A stretch of 64,000 bases of DNA from Spirosoma sp. (GTDB taxonomy: Bacteria; Bacteroidota; Bacteroidia; Cytophagales; Spirosomataceae), in assembly GCF_026391055.1 (NCBI RefSeq), contig NZ_JAPLET010000030.1, positions 248,001 to 312,000 of the forward strand, read 5' to 3'. Below, piece by piece: positions 1 through 9,230 of this stretch. The notes beneath the pieces are model-generated. The model was not told where the DNA came from. It made no database searches and worked only from the letters and a program-made list of their open reading frames with translations. A program made the translations under genes and the position numbers. The stretch's first letter is position 1. Each line of letters starts with the position of its first letter.

Positions 1-2220
1 GGAAGCAGGCTGAATAGGATCGGAAGGAATCACTTCGAGCAGAATCTTACCCGATGTCTTATGGAAATAATCGACGGAACCCGTCAACGCTCCCCGGAAC
101 AGACCGAAATCGAGGCCCAGGTCGGTTTGGGTCGATACTTCCCACTGAATGTCAGGGTTGGCCAGACGAGTATACGTGGTACCCGCCGGATAGTTGGTCG
201 ATGCGTCGAGCGGGTAGCTGGTTGAGGCCGACACGTTCGAGGTGAACAGGGCCTGCGTGATTTTGGACGGAATCTCCTGATTACCGGTCTGTCCCCATCC
301 GGCCCGCAGTTTCAAATCCGAGAATGGCCCTGACTTAAGGAACCCTTCTTCCGACAGCCGCCACCCACCCGAGAACGAAGGGAATACGCCATACTTGTTG
401 TTTGCGCCGAACTTGCTCGATCCATCGGCACGAACCGTAGCAGTAAACAGGTAGCGATCTTTATAGGCGTAATTAACCCGTGAGAAGAACGACTGCAACT
501 CGTTGATGATGGCATAGCCGCCGGGGCGGTTGTTAGCCAGAGTAAGGTCCTGCCCCAGGCCAGGGTTATTGGCGGGCTCGATGGGCGATACCGGGAATTT
601 ATTGATACTCCAGTTACGCCCCTGAATGGTGAATTTCTGATACGAATGCCCCAGCAAAGCGGTCAGGTTATGATCGCCCGAAGTTTTGGTGTAGGTGAAA
701 TAATTTTCGATCAGCACGTTCCGATTGTTCAGGTAGGTAGCATCCAGACGACCGTCCTGTTGGGGTACCGTACTGGCGTAAGACTGCTGATCGCGCGTGG
801 AACTTGAATTATCAACGCCCAGATTCAACTTGTAAACCAAATCTTTGGTAATGCTGAACGATGGTGATACCGACGCCACAACCCGGTTAATGGTTGTCAG
901 ATCCTTATTCAGATCCAGCGCCAGTAGTGGGTTGGTGAAGGCCTGATACCGGGCCGGATTACCATTGGCATCGCGTGCCGGATACGTTGGATTGGCCGAC
1001 AGAGCCGCCCCGATTATGCCCTCAATTGGCGGACGTTCATTGACCGTTTGCGAGGCTGTCATGTTGACATCCAGCAGCAGCCGATTTTCCAGGAATTTTT
1101 GTGAAGCGTTGAAACGACCCGTGTACCGTTTCAGATTACTGTTCTTCAGAATACCCTGTTGGTCCTGCACACCAACAGAACCATAGTAGGTGAGCCGGTC
1201 AGTACCCCCGCCAAACGACAGGTTGTGGTTTTGGGTAATGGCCGTCCGGCTGATTTCACGCTGCCAGTCTGTCGAGGCTTTCTGATCGTCGACTACACCA
1301 CCAATGGCCGCTACCTGCTGCTTGTACTCATCCGCCGAAAACAGGCCAATGGGACGGGCCATCGTTGAGATGCCTACATTGGAAGAAATAGTCAGGTTGG
1401 TTGCACCAGCCTTGCCTTTCTTGGTGGTAATCAGAACCACGCCATTGGCACCCCGCGCTCCGTAAATAGCCGTTGCGGAGGCATCTTTCAATACGTCGAT
1501 GGATTCGATGTCCTGTGGATTCAGGAAGTTTAATGGATTGGTCGCCCCACCCGTACTGGAGTTGTCCAGGGCAATACCGTCCAGCACGAAGAGGGGCGTA
1601 CTCCCCGTCCGAACGCCACCCGGCCCACGTATCGTAATGTTCTGTGTACCGCCGGGTTCACCACTGGCAGACGTGACGTTTACACCCGCTACTTTACCCT
1701 GTAAAAGCTGTTCCGGCGAGTTCATGATACCCCGGTTAAAGTCGGTGCTTTTGATTGTTTTGAGCGATCCGGTTACGTCTTTCTTCGTGGTGGTTCCGTA
1801 ACCAATGACAACGACCTGGTCTAATTCGGACGCCGACGATTTCAACGATACATTAACAATAGTTCGGTTTCCTACGGGTACTTCCTGCGACACAAAGCCG
1901 ATAAACCCGAACACCAGTGTGGCCTTGCCATCGGGCACTACAATTTTGTAATCGCCGTTGGCATCCGTCGTCGTTCCCTTCTGTGAACCTTTCAGCACAA
2001 CAGAACACCCTGCGAGAGCTTCGTTGGTGGTGGCATCCGTAACCCGGCCGCTGATGGTTATGTCGGCCGCTGGCTTTTCATCCGAACGATGAACCACCGG
2101 CAAAGCTGACGTCAGGGAATTCGTTCCATAAACAGATAAAGAACTGACAGTCAACAGTAAGAAGCACAAGAACCGCCATCTGTAGGTACATGGCGGTGGA
2201 GAGGGGTAAAAAAACGTCAT
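1..2220 (-). CDS. SusC/RagA family TonB-linked outer membrane receptor, C-terminus cut by the window edge
   Basis: Hand translation from ATG at 2220 (minus) gives MTFFYPSPPPCTYRWRFL...ISGRVTDATTNEALAGCSVVLKGSQKGTTTDANGDYKI (carboxypeptidase-D-like domain) ...VVVIGYGTTTKKDVTGSL...GVNVTSASGEPGGTQNITIRG...VLDGIALDN...DIESIDVLKDASATAIYGARGANGVVLITTKKG (plug). Open to position 1; absent from the ORF track because it has no stop in the window. Confidence 0.95.
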   Translation of the reverse strand, partial: MTFFYPSPPPCTYRWRFLCFLLLTVSSLSVYGTNSLTSALPVVHRSDEKPAADITISGRVTDATTNEALAGCSVVLKGSQKGTTTDANGDYKIVVPDGKATLVFGFIGFVSQEVPVGNRTIVNVSLKSSASELDQVVVIGYGTTTKKDVTGSLKTIKSTDFNRGIMNSPEQLLQGKVAGVNVTSASGEPGGTQNITIRGPGGVRTGSTPLFVLDGIALDNSSTGGATNPLNFLNPQDIESIDVLKDASATAIYGARGANGVVLITTKKGKAGATNLTISSNVGISTMARPIGLFSADEYKQQVAAIGGVVDDQKASTDWQREISRTAITQNHNLSFGGGTDRLTYYGSVGVQDQQGILKNSNLKRYTGRFNASQKFLENRLLLDVNMTASQTVNERPPIEGIIGAALSANPTYPARDANGNPARYQAFTNPLLALDLNKDLTTINRVVASVSPSFSITKDLVYKLNLGVDNSSSTRDQQSYASTVPQQDGRLDATYLNNRNVLIENYFTYTKTSGDHNLTALLGHSYQKFTIQGRNWSINKFPVSPIEPANNPGLGQDLTLANNRPGGYAIINELQSFFSRVNYAYKDRYLFTATVRADGSSKFGANNKYGVFPSFSGGWRLSEEGFLKSGPFSDLKLRAGWGQTGNQEIPSKITQALFTSNVSASTSYPLDASTNYPAGTTYTRLANPDIQWEVSTQTDLGLDFGLFRGALTGSVDYFHKTSGKILLEVIPSDPIQPAS

Positions 2221-2427
2221 AGTGTTGGTGATTAATGTGTGAGCGCAAAAATCCTTCTATTAATTATTTTTTTTCAATTGGGCGAATAAGCATAAAAAAA
2301 ATTTAAAATACTCATTCCGAATTATCTGCCCTTTTCATTTGAGTACATATACGCTATAAACTATTCCTGATGAGCTGGAATAGCACTTTTTAGTAGGAAA
2401 GTCTACCTATAGAAGCTCGCTAAACAG

Positions 2428-2465
2428 ACAGGTCCATCAGAGCAGCGAAAGCCTGATGGACCTGT
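2428..2465 (-). terminator. Hairpin downstream of the TPR gene
   Basis: acaggtccatcag / ctgatggacctgt, 13-bp perfect arms, 12-nt loop, 3' of the minus-strand gene ending at 2532. Confidence 0.5.
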
Positions 2466-2531
2466 TATATTATGGTAATGTTATGTTCTGCTGATTCCAG
2501 ACCAATCCGAGGTAAATACAGGCTGCTAAAG

Positions 2532-3650
2532 CTAACCCTTATACGCTTTGGCCTCGCGGATCAGTGCTTTGTACTGACCCGCGGCAAGTGCTTTTTTGTA
2601 GAAAATACGAGCCCGGTTTGTATCATTGGCGCGGGCAGCAATTCGAGCTAAACCGGCGTAGGCAAACGCGTGGTACTCTTTGGTATATGGTTCATTGAAC
2701 GGCAGACGGAGGGCTGTTTCATAGGATTCAGCCGCTGCCGTATCGTTTTTATCGGCATACTCAGCCAGCATCCCGCTAAACGTATGCACGGCCACAGGCA
2801 CCAGTTTATTGGACATGTGTTTTAGCCGTTGTACGTACGGGCGGGCTTCATTGTATCGGCCTGCCAGCAGGAGTGATTCGGCCCCTAGCATGCCAAACAA
2901 TGGATTATTGGGATACTTGTCGGCCAGCGATTTAGCGTAAACAACCGCCCGGCCGGGACTCATTTCATGCTTCACTAAAATATGCGCCAGATAATAGTTG
3001 GCCACCGGACGCAGGAAAACGGCTTTTTGGGCGGCTACGTCCATTTGCTTTAGCCCTTTCGCCATGTCGCCACGCTCAAAGAAAACCAGAAACGGCTTAA
3101 CAATGGAATGATCCATTGGGTAGCGTTCTATATAGTAATTATAGAGTCCGGTTGTGAAATAGAAATCCGGCGTTTTATTCATCAGCACAAAGCCATCCCG
3201 AAGGTAGTTGTACGCCTTTTTAGATTCACCAACGGCTTTCAGTGATTCATTTTTGTTATTGTAAAAGGAAGCCAGATAGCTATGCGCCGTCAGCGCAAAG
3301 AACACACCTTCCGGGTCGCTCTCGTCCTTGTCAAGCATTTTCTTCGCTAGGGCCAATCCCTGCTCTACGGCCTGTATGAACTGCGCAGATGCCGCCTGGT
3401 TCTCATGCACCGGCAGGTACTGAAGTTCCAGCTCGGTAGCCCGCAAAATAGGCCCGATCGGGTGCTGGGGAAACCGGCTTTGAATCTGTCGAATCTGTAC
3501 ATCAGATTCGGCAAAGTCAAGGTTATAAATATTATCCAGTATTTTCTGAACCGTTTGCTGAACCGTCGGATCGGTCAGCACCTGCGCCGGAGCCGTCAGG
3601 GAAAGCACAAGACCGCTTAGAATGAGAAGCGTATTTTTTAGAATGGACAA
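2532..3650 (-). CDS. Secreted tetratricopeptide-like protein
   Basis: 372-aa ORF with signal peptide (MSILKNTLLILSGLVLSLTAPAQ) and helical TPR-like repeats (NDTAAAESYETALRLP, DTNRARIFYKKALAAGQ). Confidence 0.65.
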   Translation of the reverse strand: MSILKNTLLILSGLVLSLTAPAQVLTDPTVQQTVQKILDNIYNLDFAESDVQIRQIQSRFPQHPIGPILRATELELQYLPVHENQAASAQFIQAVEQGLALAKKMLDKDESDPEGVFFALTAHSYLASFYNNKNESLKAVGESKKAYNYLRDGFVLMNKTPDFYFTTGLYNYYIERYPMDHSIVKPFLVFFERGDMAKGLKQMDVAAQKAVFLRPVANYYLAHILVKHEMSPGRAVVYAKSLADKYPNNPLFGMLGAESLLLAGRYNEARPYVQRLKHMSNKLVPVAVHTFSGMLAEYADKNDTAAAESYETALRLPFNEPYTKEYHAFAYAGLARIAARANDTNRARIFYKKALAAGQYKALIREAKAYKG

Positions 3651-3672
3651 AGCTTTTGCTGAAATTACGTCG

Positions 3673-3704
3673 TTTGATTCTATACGACCAGAACCTTACT
3701 TTTG
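3673..3704 (+). promoter_or_regulatory. Bacteroidota-type promoter for the M16 peptidase gene
   Basis: TTTG (3673-3676), 20-nt spacer, TACTTTTG (3697-3704), matching the -33 TTTG / -7 TAnnTTTG consensus; 44 nt upstream of the ATG. Confidence 0.55.
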
Positions 3705-3748
3705 TTCAATGCGTAGTACATAGATAAGACTACAAGGAACCACTTTCG

Positions 3749-4990
3749 ATGATTCATTACGAAAAATTTGTGTTAGATAATGGCCTTCAGGTATTCGTCC
3801 ACGAAGATGAATCGACCCCCATGGCGGCCGTTAATATACTATATAATGTAGGCTCACGCGATGAAGACCCGGCTAAAACAGGGTTTGCTCACTTGTTTGA
3901 ACACCTGATGTTCGGCGGATCGCAGCACATTCCCAGCTACGATGAGCCGCTGCAAAAAGTAGGTGGCGAGAACAATGCCTTCACCAGCCCTGATATTACC
4001 AACTATTACATTACGCTCCCGGCGGCTAATCTGGAAACAGCCTTCTGGCTCGAATCGGACAGGATGCTGAGCCTTTCTTTCGACCCGCAGGTGCTGGACA
4101 TTCAGCAAAAAGTTGTGATCGAAGAGTTCAAGCAGCGCTATCTGAATCAGCCCTATGGCGATGTGTGGCTGAAACTCCGCCCGCTGGCCTACCAGCAGCA
4201 CCCCTATCGCTGGGCCACCATCGGCAAGGACATCAGCCATATCGAAAATGCCACGATGGACGATGTAAAGGCCTTTTTCTTCAAGTATTACCTGCCCAAC
4301 AATGCCATTCTGGTCGTAGCCGGCAACGTTACCGTTGAGCAGGTGAAGCAGCTGTGCGCCAAGTGGTTTGCACCCATTCAGGCAGGAGCCTCCTACGTTA
4401 GGCAACTTCCGGCAGAGCCAACTCAGACGGAAGCCCGTAAGCTGGAAACATCGGCCAAAGTACCGCTCAACGGCCTGTACAAAGCCTACCACATGCCCGG
4501 CCGATTCGACACCGATTTTTACGCTGCCGACCTGCTGGGCGACCTCCTGGGCCGCAGCAAGTCGTCGCGCCTGTACCAGCAGCTGTTACGGAACAACCCG
4601 CTGTTCAGCAGCGTCAATGCGTACATTACAGGTTCCGTCGATCCCGGTTTGCTGGTGATTCAGGGTAATCTCAACAAAGGTGTTTCGCTGGAAGAAGCCG
4701 ATGCGGCCGTGGAATCGGTGGTGCAGGCGTTTATCGATGAGGTTGTACCGGACGATGAACTGGCGAAGGTAAAAAATCAGGCAGAAGCCACGCTGGCGTT
4801 CTCGGAAGTCGAACTGCTGAACCGCGCCATGAACCTGGCCTACGCAGCCAACGCAGGCAACCCCGATTTCGTCAATCAGGAAGCCGAACAGATACAGGCT
4901 GTCACGCCGGACTCGATTCAGAAGATGGCCCGTCAGGTACTCCGGAAAGATAACTGCTCGACCCTCTACTACCGACAGGCAGAAGCCTAG
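3749..4990 (+). CDS. M16 family zinc metallopeptidase (pitrilysin/insulinase-like)
   Basis: HLFEHLMFGG inverted HxxEH motif, followed by VVIEEFKQR; 413 aa. Confidence 0.93.
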   Translation: MIHYEKFVLDNGLQVFVHEDESTPMAAVNILYNVGSRDEDPAKTGFAHLFEHLMFGGSQHIPSYDEPLQKVGGENNAFTSPDITNYYITLPAANLETAFWLESDRMLSLSFDPQVLDIQQKVVIEEFKQRYLNQPYGDVWLKLRPLAYQQHPYRWATIGKDISHIENATMDDVKAFFFKYYLPNNAILVVAGNVTVEQVKQLCAKWFAPIQAGASYVRQLPAEPTQTEARKLETSAKVPLNGLYKAYHMPGRFDTDFYAADLLGDLLGRSKSSRLYQQLLRNNPLFSSVNAYITGSVDPGLLVIQGNLNKGVSLEEADAAVESVVQAFIDEVVPDDELAKVKNQAEATLAFSEVELLNRAMNLAYAANAGNPDFVNQEAEQIQAVTPDSIQKMARQVLRKDNCSTLYYRQAEA

Positions 4991-5007
4991 CCCAACCCAA
5001 TCGCGTC

Positions 5008-5361
5008 ATGGAAACCACCTATCAACCCAGGGCCTTATCTGCCGAGCAACTTCAGGCGTTATCGCAGGAGGTGAAGCAGGCACTTACCCGGCTATACGGC
5101 GACCGCCTGGCCCAGGTAGTCCTGTATGGGTCGTATGCCCGTGGTGATTTCCATGCCGAGTCGGATGTCGACTACCTGGTGGTGCTGAATGACGACGAGG
5201 TGAAAGCGGGGAAAGAGATTTGGTTCTTTGGCGAAACTGCTAGTGAATTGATTGACAAATTCGATATTCATGTCTCTTTCAAACCAGCATCATTAAATAA
5301 ATACCTCTTCTCAGATCTCCTTTTTTACAAGAACGTACGCAGAGAGGGTAAAAGGCTATGA
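5008..5361 (+). CDS. MNT-type nucleotidyltransferase, putative antitoxin of a MNT/HEPN pair
   Basis: GSYARGDFHAESDVDYLVV matches the GSxAxGx..SDxDxxV minimal nucleotidyltransferase motif; 117 aa, paired with a HEPN-like ORF. Confidence 0.85.
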   Translation: METTYQPRALSAEQLQALSQEVKQALTRLYGDRLAQVVLYGSYARGDFHAESDVDYLVVLNDDEVKAGKEIWFFGETASELIDKFDIHVSFKPASLNKYLFSDLLFYKNVRREGKRL

Positions 5362-5741
5362 GTACACCAGGAAACTACATGCTGATTGCAGAGGACTGTC
5401 TGGAAGAAGCAGCTATTCTCTTTCAAAACAAAAAATTCCGGGGAGCGTGCGGACGAGCCTACTATGCCTATTTTGATGCTATTCTGTTAGCTACTAAAGA
5501 AATTACAACGAAATCGCATGCTGCCGCCCGTGGACTATTTAGTGCCAACTTTGTTAAAGCAGGCCCTTTTGAAAAGAAAGATTCGACCTATCTAAACGAA
5601 CTGTTCGAATTACGCCAAGCCGGAGAGTATGATCCGGACGAAGATATATCAGAAGAAGACACCCGTCGAGCTATTGATCTTGCATCCGAATTTCTCCTTC
5701 AGGTTGAAGCTTACCTCCGTGAAAACGGATTTACCTCATGA
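5358..5741 (+). CDS. HEPN domain protein, putative partner or toxin
   Basis: RGACGRAYYAYFDAILLATKE...SHAAARGLFSANFV resembles HEPN helices; ATGA overlap with the upstream MNT ORF. Confidence 0.8.
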   Translation: MSTPGNYMLIAEDCLEEAAILFQNKKFRGACGRAYYAYFDAILLATKEITTKSHAAARGLFSANFVKAGPFEKKDSTYLNELFELRQAGEYDPDEDISEEDTRRAIDLASEFLLQVEAYLRENGFTS

Positions 5742-6217
5742 AAATACGAGTAGGACAGGGATATGATGTACACCGACTGGAAGAAGGCCGCGCCTTCTGG
5801 CTGGGTGGCATCCAGATTCCGAGTACGTTTGGACCGGTGGGCCATTCCGATGCTGATGTGGTGTGTCATGTGCTCTGCGATGCCCTGCTGGGTGCCGCCA
5901 ACATGCGCAACATCGGCTACCATTTTTCGGACAAAGACCCGCGCTGGAAGGGCGTCGACAGCAAACTGCTGCTGGCCGAAGTACTCCGGATGGTGCGCGA
6001 AGCAGGCTACGAAGTCTCCAACGTCGACGTGACGGTGGTGTTGCAGGAGCCAAAGCTCAACCCGCACATTCCGGCCATGAAAACCTGTCTGGCCGAGGTC
6101 ATGGCCATTCCGGAGGGCGATATTTCCATTAAAGCCACCACCTCCGAGCACATTGGCTTTGTTGGTCGGGGCGAGGGCATTGCGGCCCATTGTGTGGCGC
6201 TTATCTTTAAGGATTAG
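5738..6217 (+). CDS. ispF: 2-C-methyl-D-erythritol 2,4-cyclodiphosphate synthase
   Basis: MKIRVGQGYDVHRL...LGG...GHSDADVVCHVLCDALLGAANMRNIGYHFSD...ISIKATTSEHIGFVGRGEGIAAHCVALI, classic IspF. Confidence 0.97.
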   Translation: MKIRVGQGYDVHRLEEGRAFWLGGIQIPSTFGPVGHSDADVVCHVLCDALLGAANMRNIGYHFSDKDPRWKGVDSKLLLAEVLRMVREAGYEVSNVDVTVVLQEPKLNPHIPAMKTCLAEVMAIPEGDISIKATTSEHIGFVGRGEGIAAHCVALIFKD

Positions 6218-6241
6218 TTTTAACGACCCATTGACCTGTTT

Positions 6242-7366
6242 ATGAAAATCCTTTACCTGTCTACCTTTTTACTAACAGGCCTGCTCGCTTGTGGCCAGTC
6301 CAAACCAAGTCAACCTGATATGCCGTTGGGTTTCGAGGAGTATGATCCTGTCTCGACGCTGAAAGTGCCAGAGCACAAGCTGACGCGCTCGAAGTTTCCG
6401 TTCATCGACGTTCATAACCACCAGTGGGATATGGACAAGGCGAACCTCAAACCGCTTCTGGCCCAGATGGACAGCCTGAATATGGGTATTATGATCAACC
6501 TCAGCGGCCGGGGCTGGGGCAGCGTGGCTCAGGGAACCCAGTTTTTCGACAATGCAATGGCCAATGCGGCCAAAGCAGCGCCCAAGCGACTGGCGATGTT
6601 CACTAACCTCAACTTCGATGAGATTGGCCGGAAAGGTTGGACGGACGATGCTGTTAAACTGCTCGAAGAAGACGTAAAAAAAGGCGCCCATGGACTCAAG
6701 ATTTTCAAGAACCTCGGCCTGAATAGCAAAGACGAATCTGGCCAACGCGTTCGGGTAGACGATCCACGCCTTGACCCCATCTGGGCCAAATGTGGCGAAC
6801 TGGGTATTCCGGTACTCATTCATACCGCCGACCCCAAGCCGTTCTGGGACCCGATGGACCGCTACAATGAGCGCTGGCTCGAACTAAAACTACACGGCGG
6901 TCGCAAACGCTCGCCCAACGACCCTGTTCCCTGGGATAAGCTCATTGCTGAGCAGCATAATGTATTCCGGAAACACCCGAAAACAACATTTATTGCCGCT
7001 CACATGGGATGGTACCCCAACGACCTCAACAAACTTGATAGTTTGATGACGATCTTCCCGAACATGAACGTCGAGATTGGGGCCGTCATCGCTGAACTGG
7101 GCCGCCAGCCACGCGCCAGCCGGAAGTTCTTCGAGAAATATCAGGACCGGATTCTGTTCGGAAAAGACAGCTGGGTACCGTCTGAGTACGCCACCTATTT
7201 CCGCGTGCTTGAAACAGAGGATGAATACTTCCCGTATCACAAAAAATACCACGCTTTCTGGCGCATGTACGGCATGGGCTTACCCGATGAGATTCTGAAA
7301 AAAGTCTATTACAAAAACGCCCTCAGGCTCGTGCCGGGTTTGGATAAGAGCCAGTTCCCAAAGTGA
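6242..7366 (+). CDS. Amidohydrolase-family (TIM-barrel) lipoprotein
   Basis: Lipobox LLACG; FIDVHNHQWD, HTADPKPFWD, AAHMGWYPND and LFGKDSW motifs of metal-dependent hydrolases. Confidence 0.85.
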   Translation: MKILYLSTFLLTGLLACGQSKPSQPDMPLGFEEYDPVSTLKVPEHKLTRSKFPFIDVHNHQWDMDKANLKPLLAQMDSLNMGIMINLSGRGWGSVAQGTQFFDNAMANAAKAAPKRLAMFTNLNFDEIGRKGWTDDAVKLLEEDVKKGAHGLKIFKNLGLNSKDESGQRVRVDDPRLDPIWAKCGELGIPVLIHTADPKPFWDPMDRYNERWLELKLHGGRKRSPNDPVPWDKLIAEQHNVFRKHPKTTFIAAHMGWYPNDLNKLDSLMTIFPNMNVEIGAVIAELGRQPRASRKFFEKYQDRILFGKDSWVPSEYATYFRVLETEDEYFPYHKKYHAFWRMYGMGLPDEILKKVYYKNALRLVPGLDKSQFPK

Positions 7367-7370
7367 TTCT

Positions 7371-7465
7371 TAACCGCAAAAGGTTAACGCAAAGTTCGCA
7401 AAGAAACTACGTGTGTTATTTAACCTTTACGACCTTTGCGTTAACCCTTTGCGCCTTTGCGGTTA
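7371..7465. repeat. Imperfect intergenic inverted repeat
   Basis: taaccgcaaaaggttaacgcaaagttcgcaaag ... acgacctttgcgttaaccctttgcgcctttgcggtta; arms match except an 8-nt indel and a few mismatches. Confidence 0.65.
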
Positions 7466-7472
7466 GATACCA

Positions 7473-8573
7473 ATGAAAATCACCCAGATTTCCCTCTACC
7501 AGTACGACATTCCGCTCAAAGCGCCCATTGCCATTTCGCTCGGTACGATCGAGAACGCCCGGAACATTCTGGTTGAGATACAAACCGACGAGCGCATTAC
7601 GGGCTGGGGCGAAGGCTCTCCGTTCTGGATGATCGTAGGCGAAACCCAAGCTTCAGCCCTGGCTGCTGCCGACGATATGGCCAAGCTCCTGATCGGGCGC
7701 GACCCACTCGACATTGAGGGTTGCCTGACGGCTATTACCCGCTATTTGCCCGGCCATCCCACCACCCGCTCGGCTTTCGACATGGCTTTGTACGACCTGG
7801 CCTCTAAAACCGCCCGGATGCCGCTCTACCAGTTTCTGGGGGGAACGAAAAAGACGCTCGTTACCGACGAAACGATTTATATCAACACGCCGGAACGTAT
7901 GGTAGACGATGCGTTGCGTATTCAGGAAAAAGGTGCCGAAGCCATCAAAGTTAAACTCGGCACCAACCTCCACGACGATGTTGCCCGCATAAAAGCCATC
8001 CGTAACGCCATTGGCGACACGACGCCTATCCGTACCGACGCCAATCAGGGCTGGGATGTGGTGACGGCGACCGGCGTCTTACGGGCCATCGGCGACTGGA
8101 ACGTTCAGTATTGCGAGCAACCCATCAAACGGCACGACATTGCCGGATTACGGCAGATTCGGCAGAAAACGACCGTGCCTATTATGGCCGATGAGAGCCT
8201 GTTCGACTCGGTCGATGCCATCCGGCTGGTCCGCGAAGAAGCGGTCGATTATTTCAACATCAAACTCTCCAAAAGCGGGGGTATTTTCGACGCGCTTAAG
8301 ATAAACGCTATTGGCGAAGCCGCCGGGATTCCCTGTATGATCGGCTGCATGTCGGAGTCGAGGCTGGCGCTAACGGCCAATGCCCATTTTGCGACGGCTC
8401 GTCAAAATATTCGATTCTACGACCTGGATGCCTGCTTTGAACATGCCGATGATCCCGTATACGGCGGCATTACCTATACCGGTTACCAGATTGAACTGCC
8501 CGATGCACCGGGAATCGGTGCCGAGATAGACTCCGCCTTTCTGGCTAAATTGCCGCATAAAACCATCTCCTGA
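7473..8573 (+). CDS. Mandelate racemase/muconate lactonizing (enolase) superfamily protein, probably a dipeptide epimerase
   Basis: AIKVKLG, RTDANQGW, YCEQPIK, IMADESLF and FNIKLSKSGGI: catalytic-lysine and metal-ligand motifs of the dipeptide epimerase subgroup. Confidence 0.85.
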   Translation: MKITQISLYQYDIPLKAPIAISLGTIENARNILVEIQTDERITGWGEGSPFWMIVGETQASALAAADDMAKLLIGRDPLDIEGCLTAITRYLPGHPTTRSAFDMALYDLASKTARMPLYQFLGGTKKTLVTDETIYINTPERMVDDALRIQEKGAEAIKVKLGTNLHDDVARIKAIRNAIGDTTPIRTDANQGWDVVTATGVLRAIGDWNVQYCEQPIKRHDIAGLRQIRQKTTVPIMADESLFDSVDAIRLVREEAVDYFNIKLSKSGGIFDALKINAIGEAAGIPCMIGCMSESRLALTANAHFATARQNIRFYDLDACFEHADDPVYGGITYTGYQIELPDAPGIGAEIDSAFLAKLPHKTIS

Positions 8574-8580
8574 CGTTTAT

Positions 8581-9141
8581 ATGCTTGCCATCACCACCGT
8601 TCAGTCAGCCGCCGATGTGCAGGGTATTCTTGACCTGCAACAGGCCAATCTTCGCAAAAACGTACCACTCGACGTGCAGCTCGCTCAAGGCTTTGTAACG
8701 GTTGAGCACGACCCCGGCGTACTGACCCGCATGAACCGGGCGGCACCCAGCATCATTGCTAAAGATGGTGATAAAGTTGTTGGGTATGCCCTAACCATGC
8801 TGCCCGAATTTGGCACCGACATCCCAGAATTACTGCCCCTTTTTGCCCTCATAAACTCGATTACTTACCAGGACAAACCCCTTGGGGAGTATCCGTACTA
8901 CGTCATGGGTCAGGTTTGCGTAGCCAACGGCTACCGAGGTCAGCGGGTGTTCGACCGGATGTACCAGCACCACCAGGAGGTCTATGGCAACCGCTTTCAA
9001 TTGCTGATTACCGACATTTCGGCTAATAATGCCCGCTCCCTAAAAGCACATGCCCGTGTTGGATTCCAATCCATTCATGAGTTCCACGATTCGACCATTG
9101 GCGAAACCTGGGTAGTGGTAGTATGGGATTGGCATAAGTAA
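8581..9141 (+). CDS. GNAT family N-acetyltransferase
   Basis: YYVMGQVCVANGYRGQRVFDRMYQ, the acetyl-CoA-binding (R/Q)xxGxG/A-like region; NNARSLKAHARVGF. Confidence 0.75.
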   Translation: MLAITTVQSAADVQGILDLQQANLRKNVPLDVQLAQGFVTVEHDPGVLTRMNRAAPSIIAKDGDKVVGYALTMLPEFGTDIPELLPLFALINSITYQDKPLGEYPYYVMGQVCVANGYRGQRVFDRMYQHHQEVYGNRFQLLITDISANNARSLKAHARVGFQSIHEFHDSTIGETWVVVVWDWHK

Positions 9142-9142
9142 C

Positions 9143-9205
9143 GTACCCACGGGCTTCAGCCCGTGTTTCATCTCAACATAAACACGGGCTGAAGCCCGTG
9201 GGTAC
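9143..9205. repeat. REP-like nested palindrome
   Basis: gtacccacgggcttcagcccgtgttt [catctcaacat] aaacacgggctgaagcccgtgggtac: perfect 26-bp arms; each arm contains cacgggct-tc-agcccgtg, itself a hairpin. Confidence 0.9.
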
Positions 9206-9230
9206 ATTATAAAAATAACCCGATATACAA

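Noticed and set aside
3854-4492. 212-aa minus-strand ORF
   Set aside because: Complement of the M16 peptidase gene, no family motifs.
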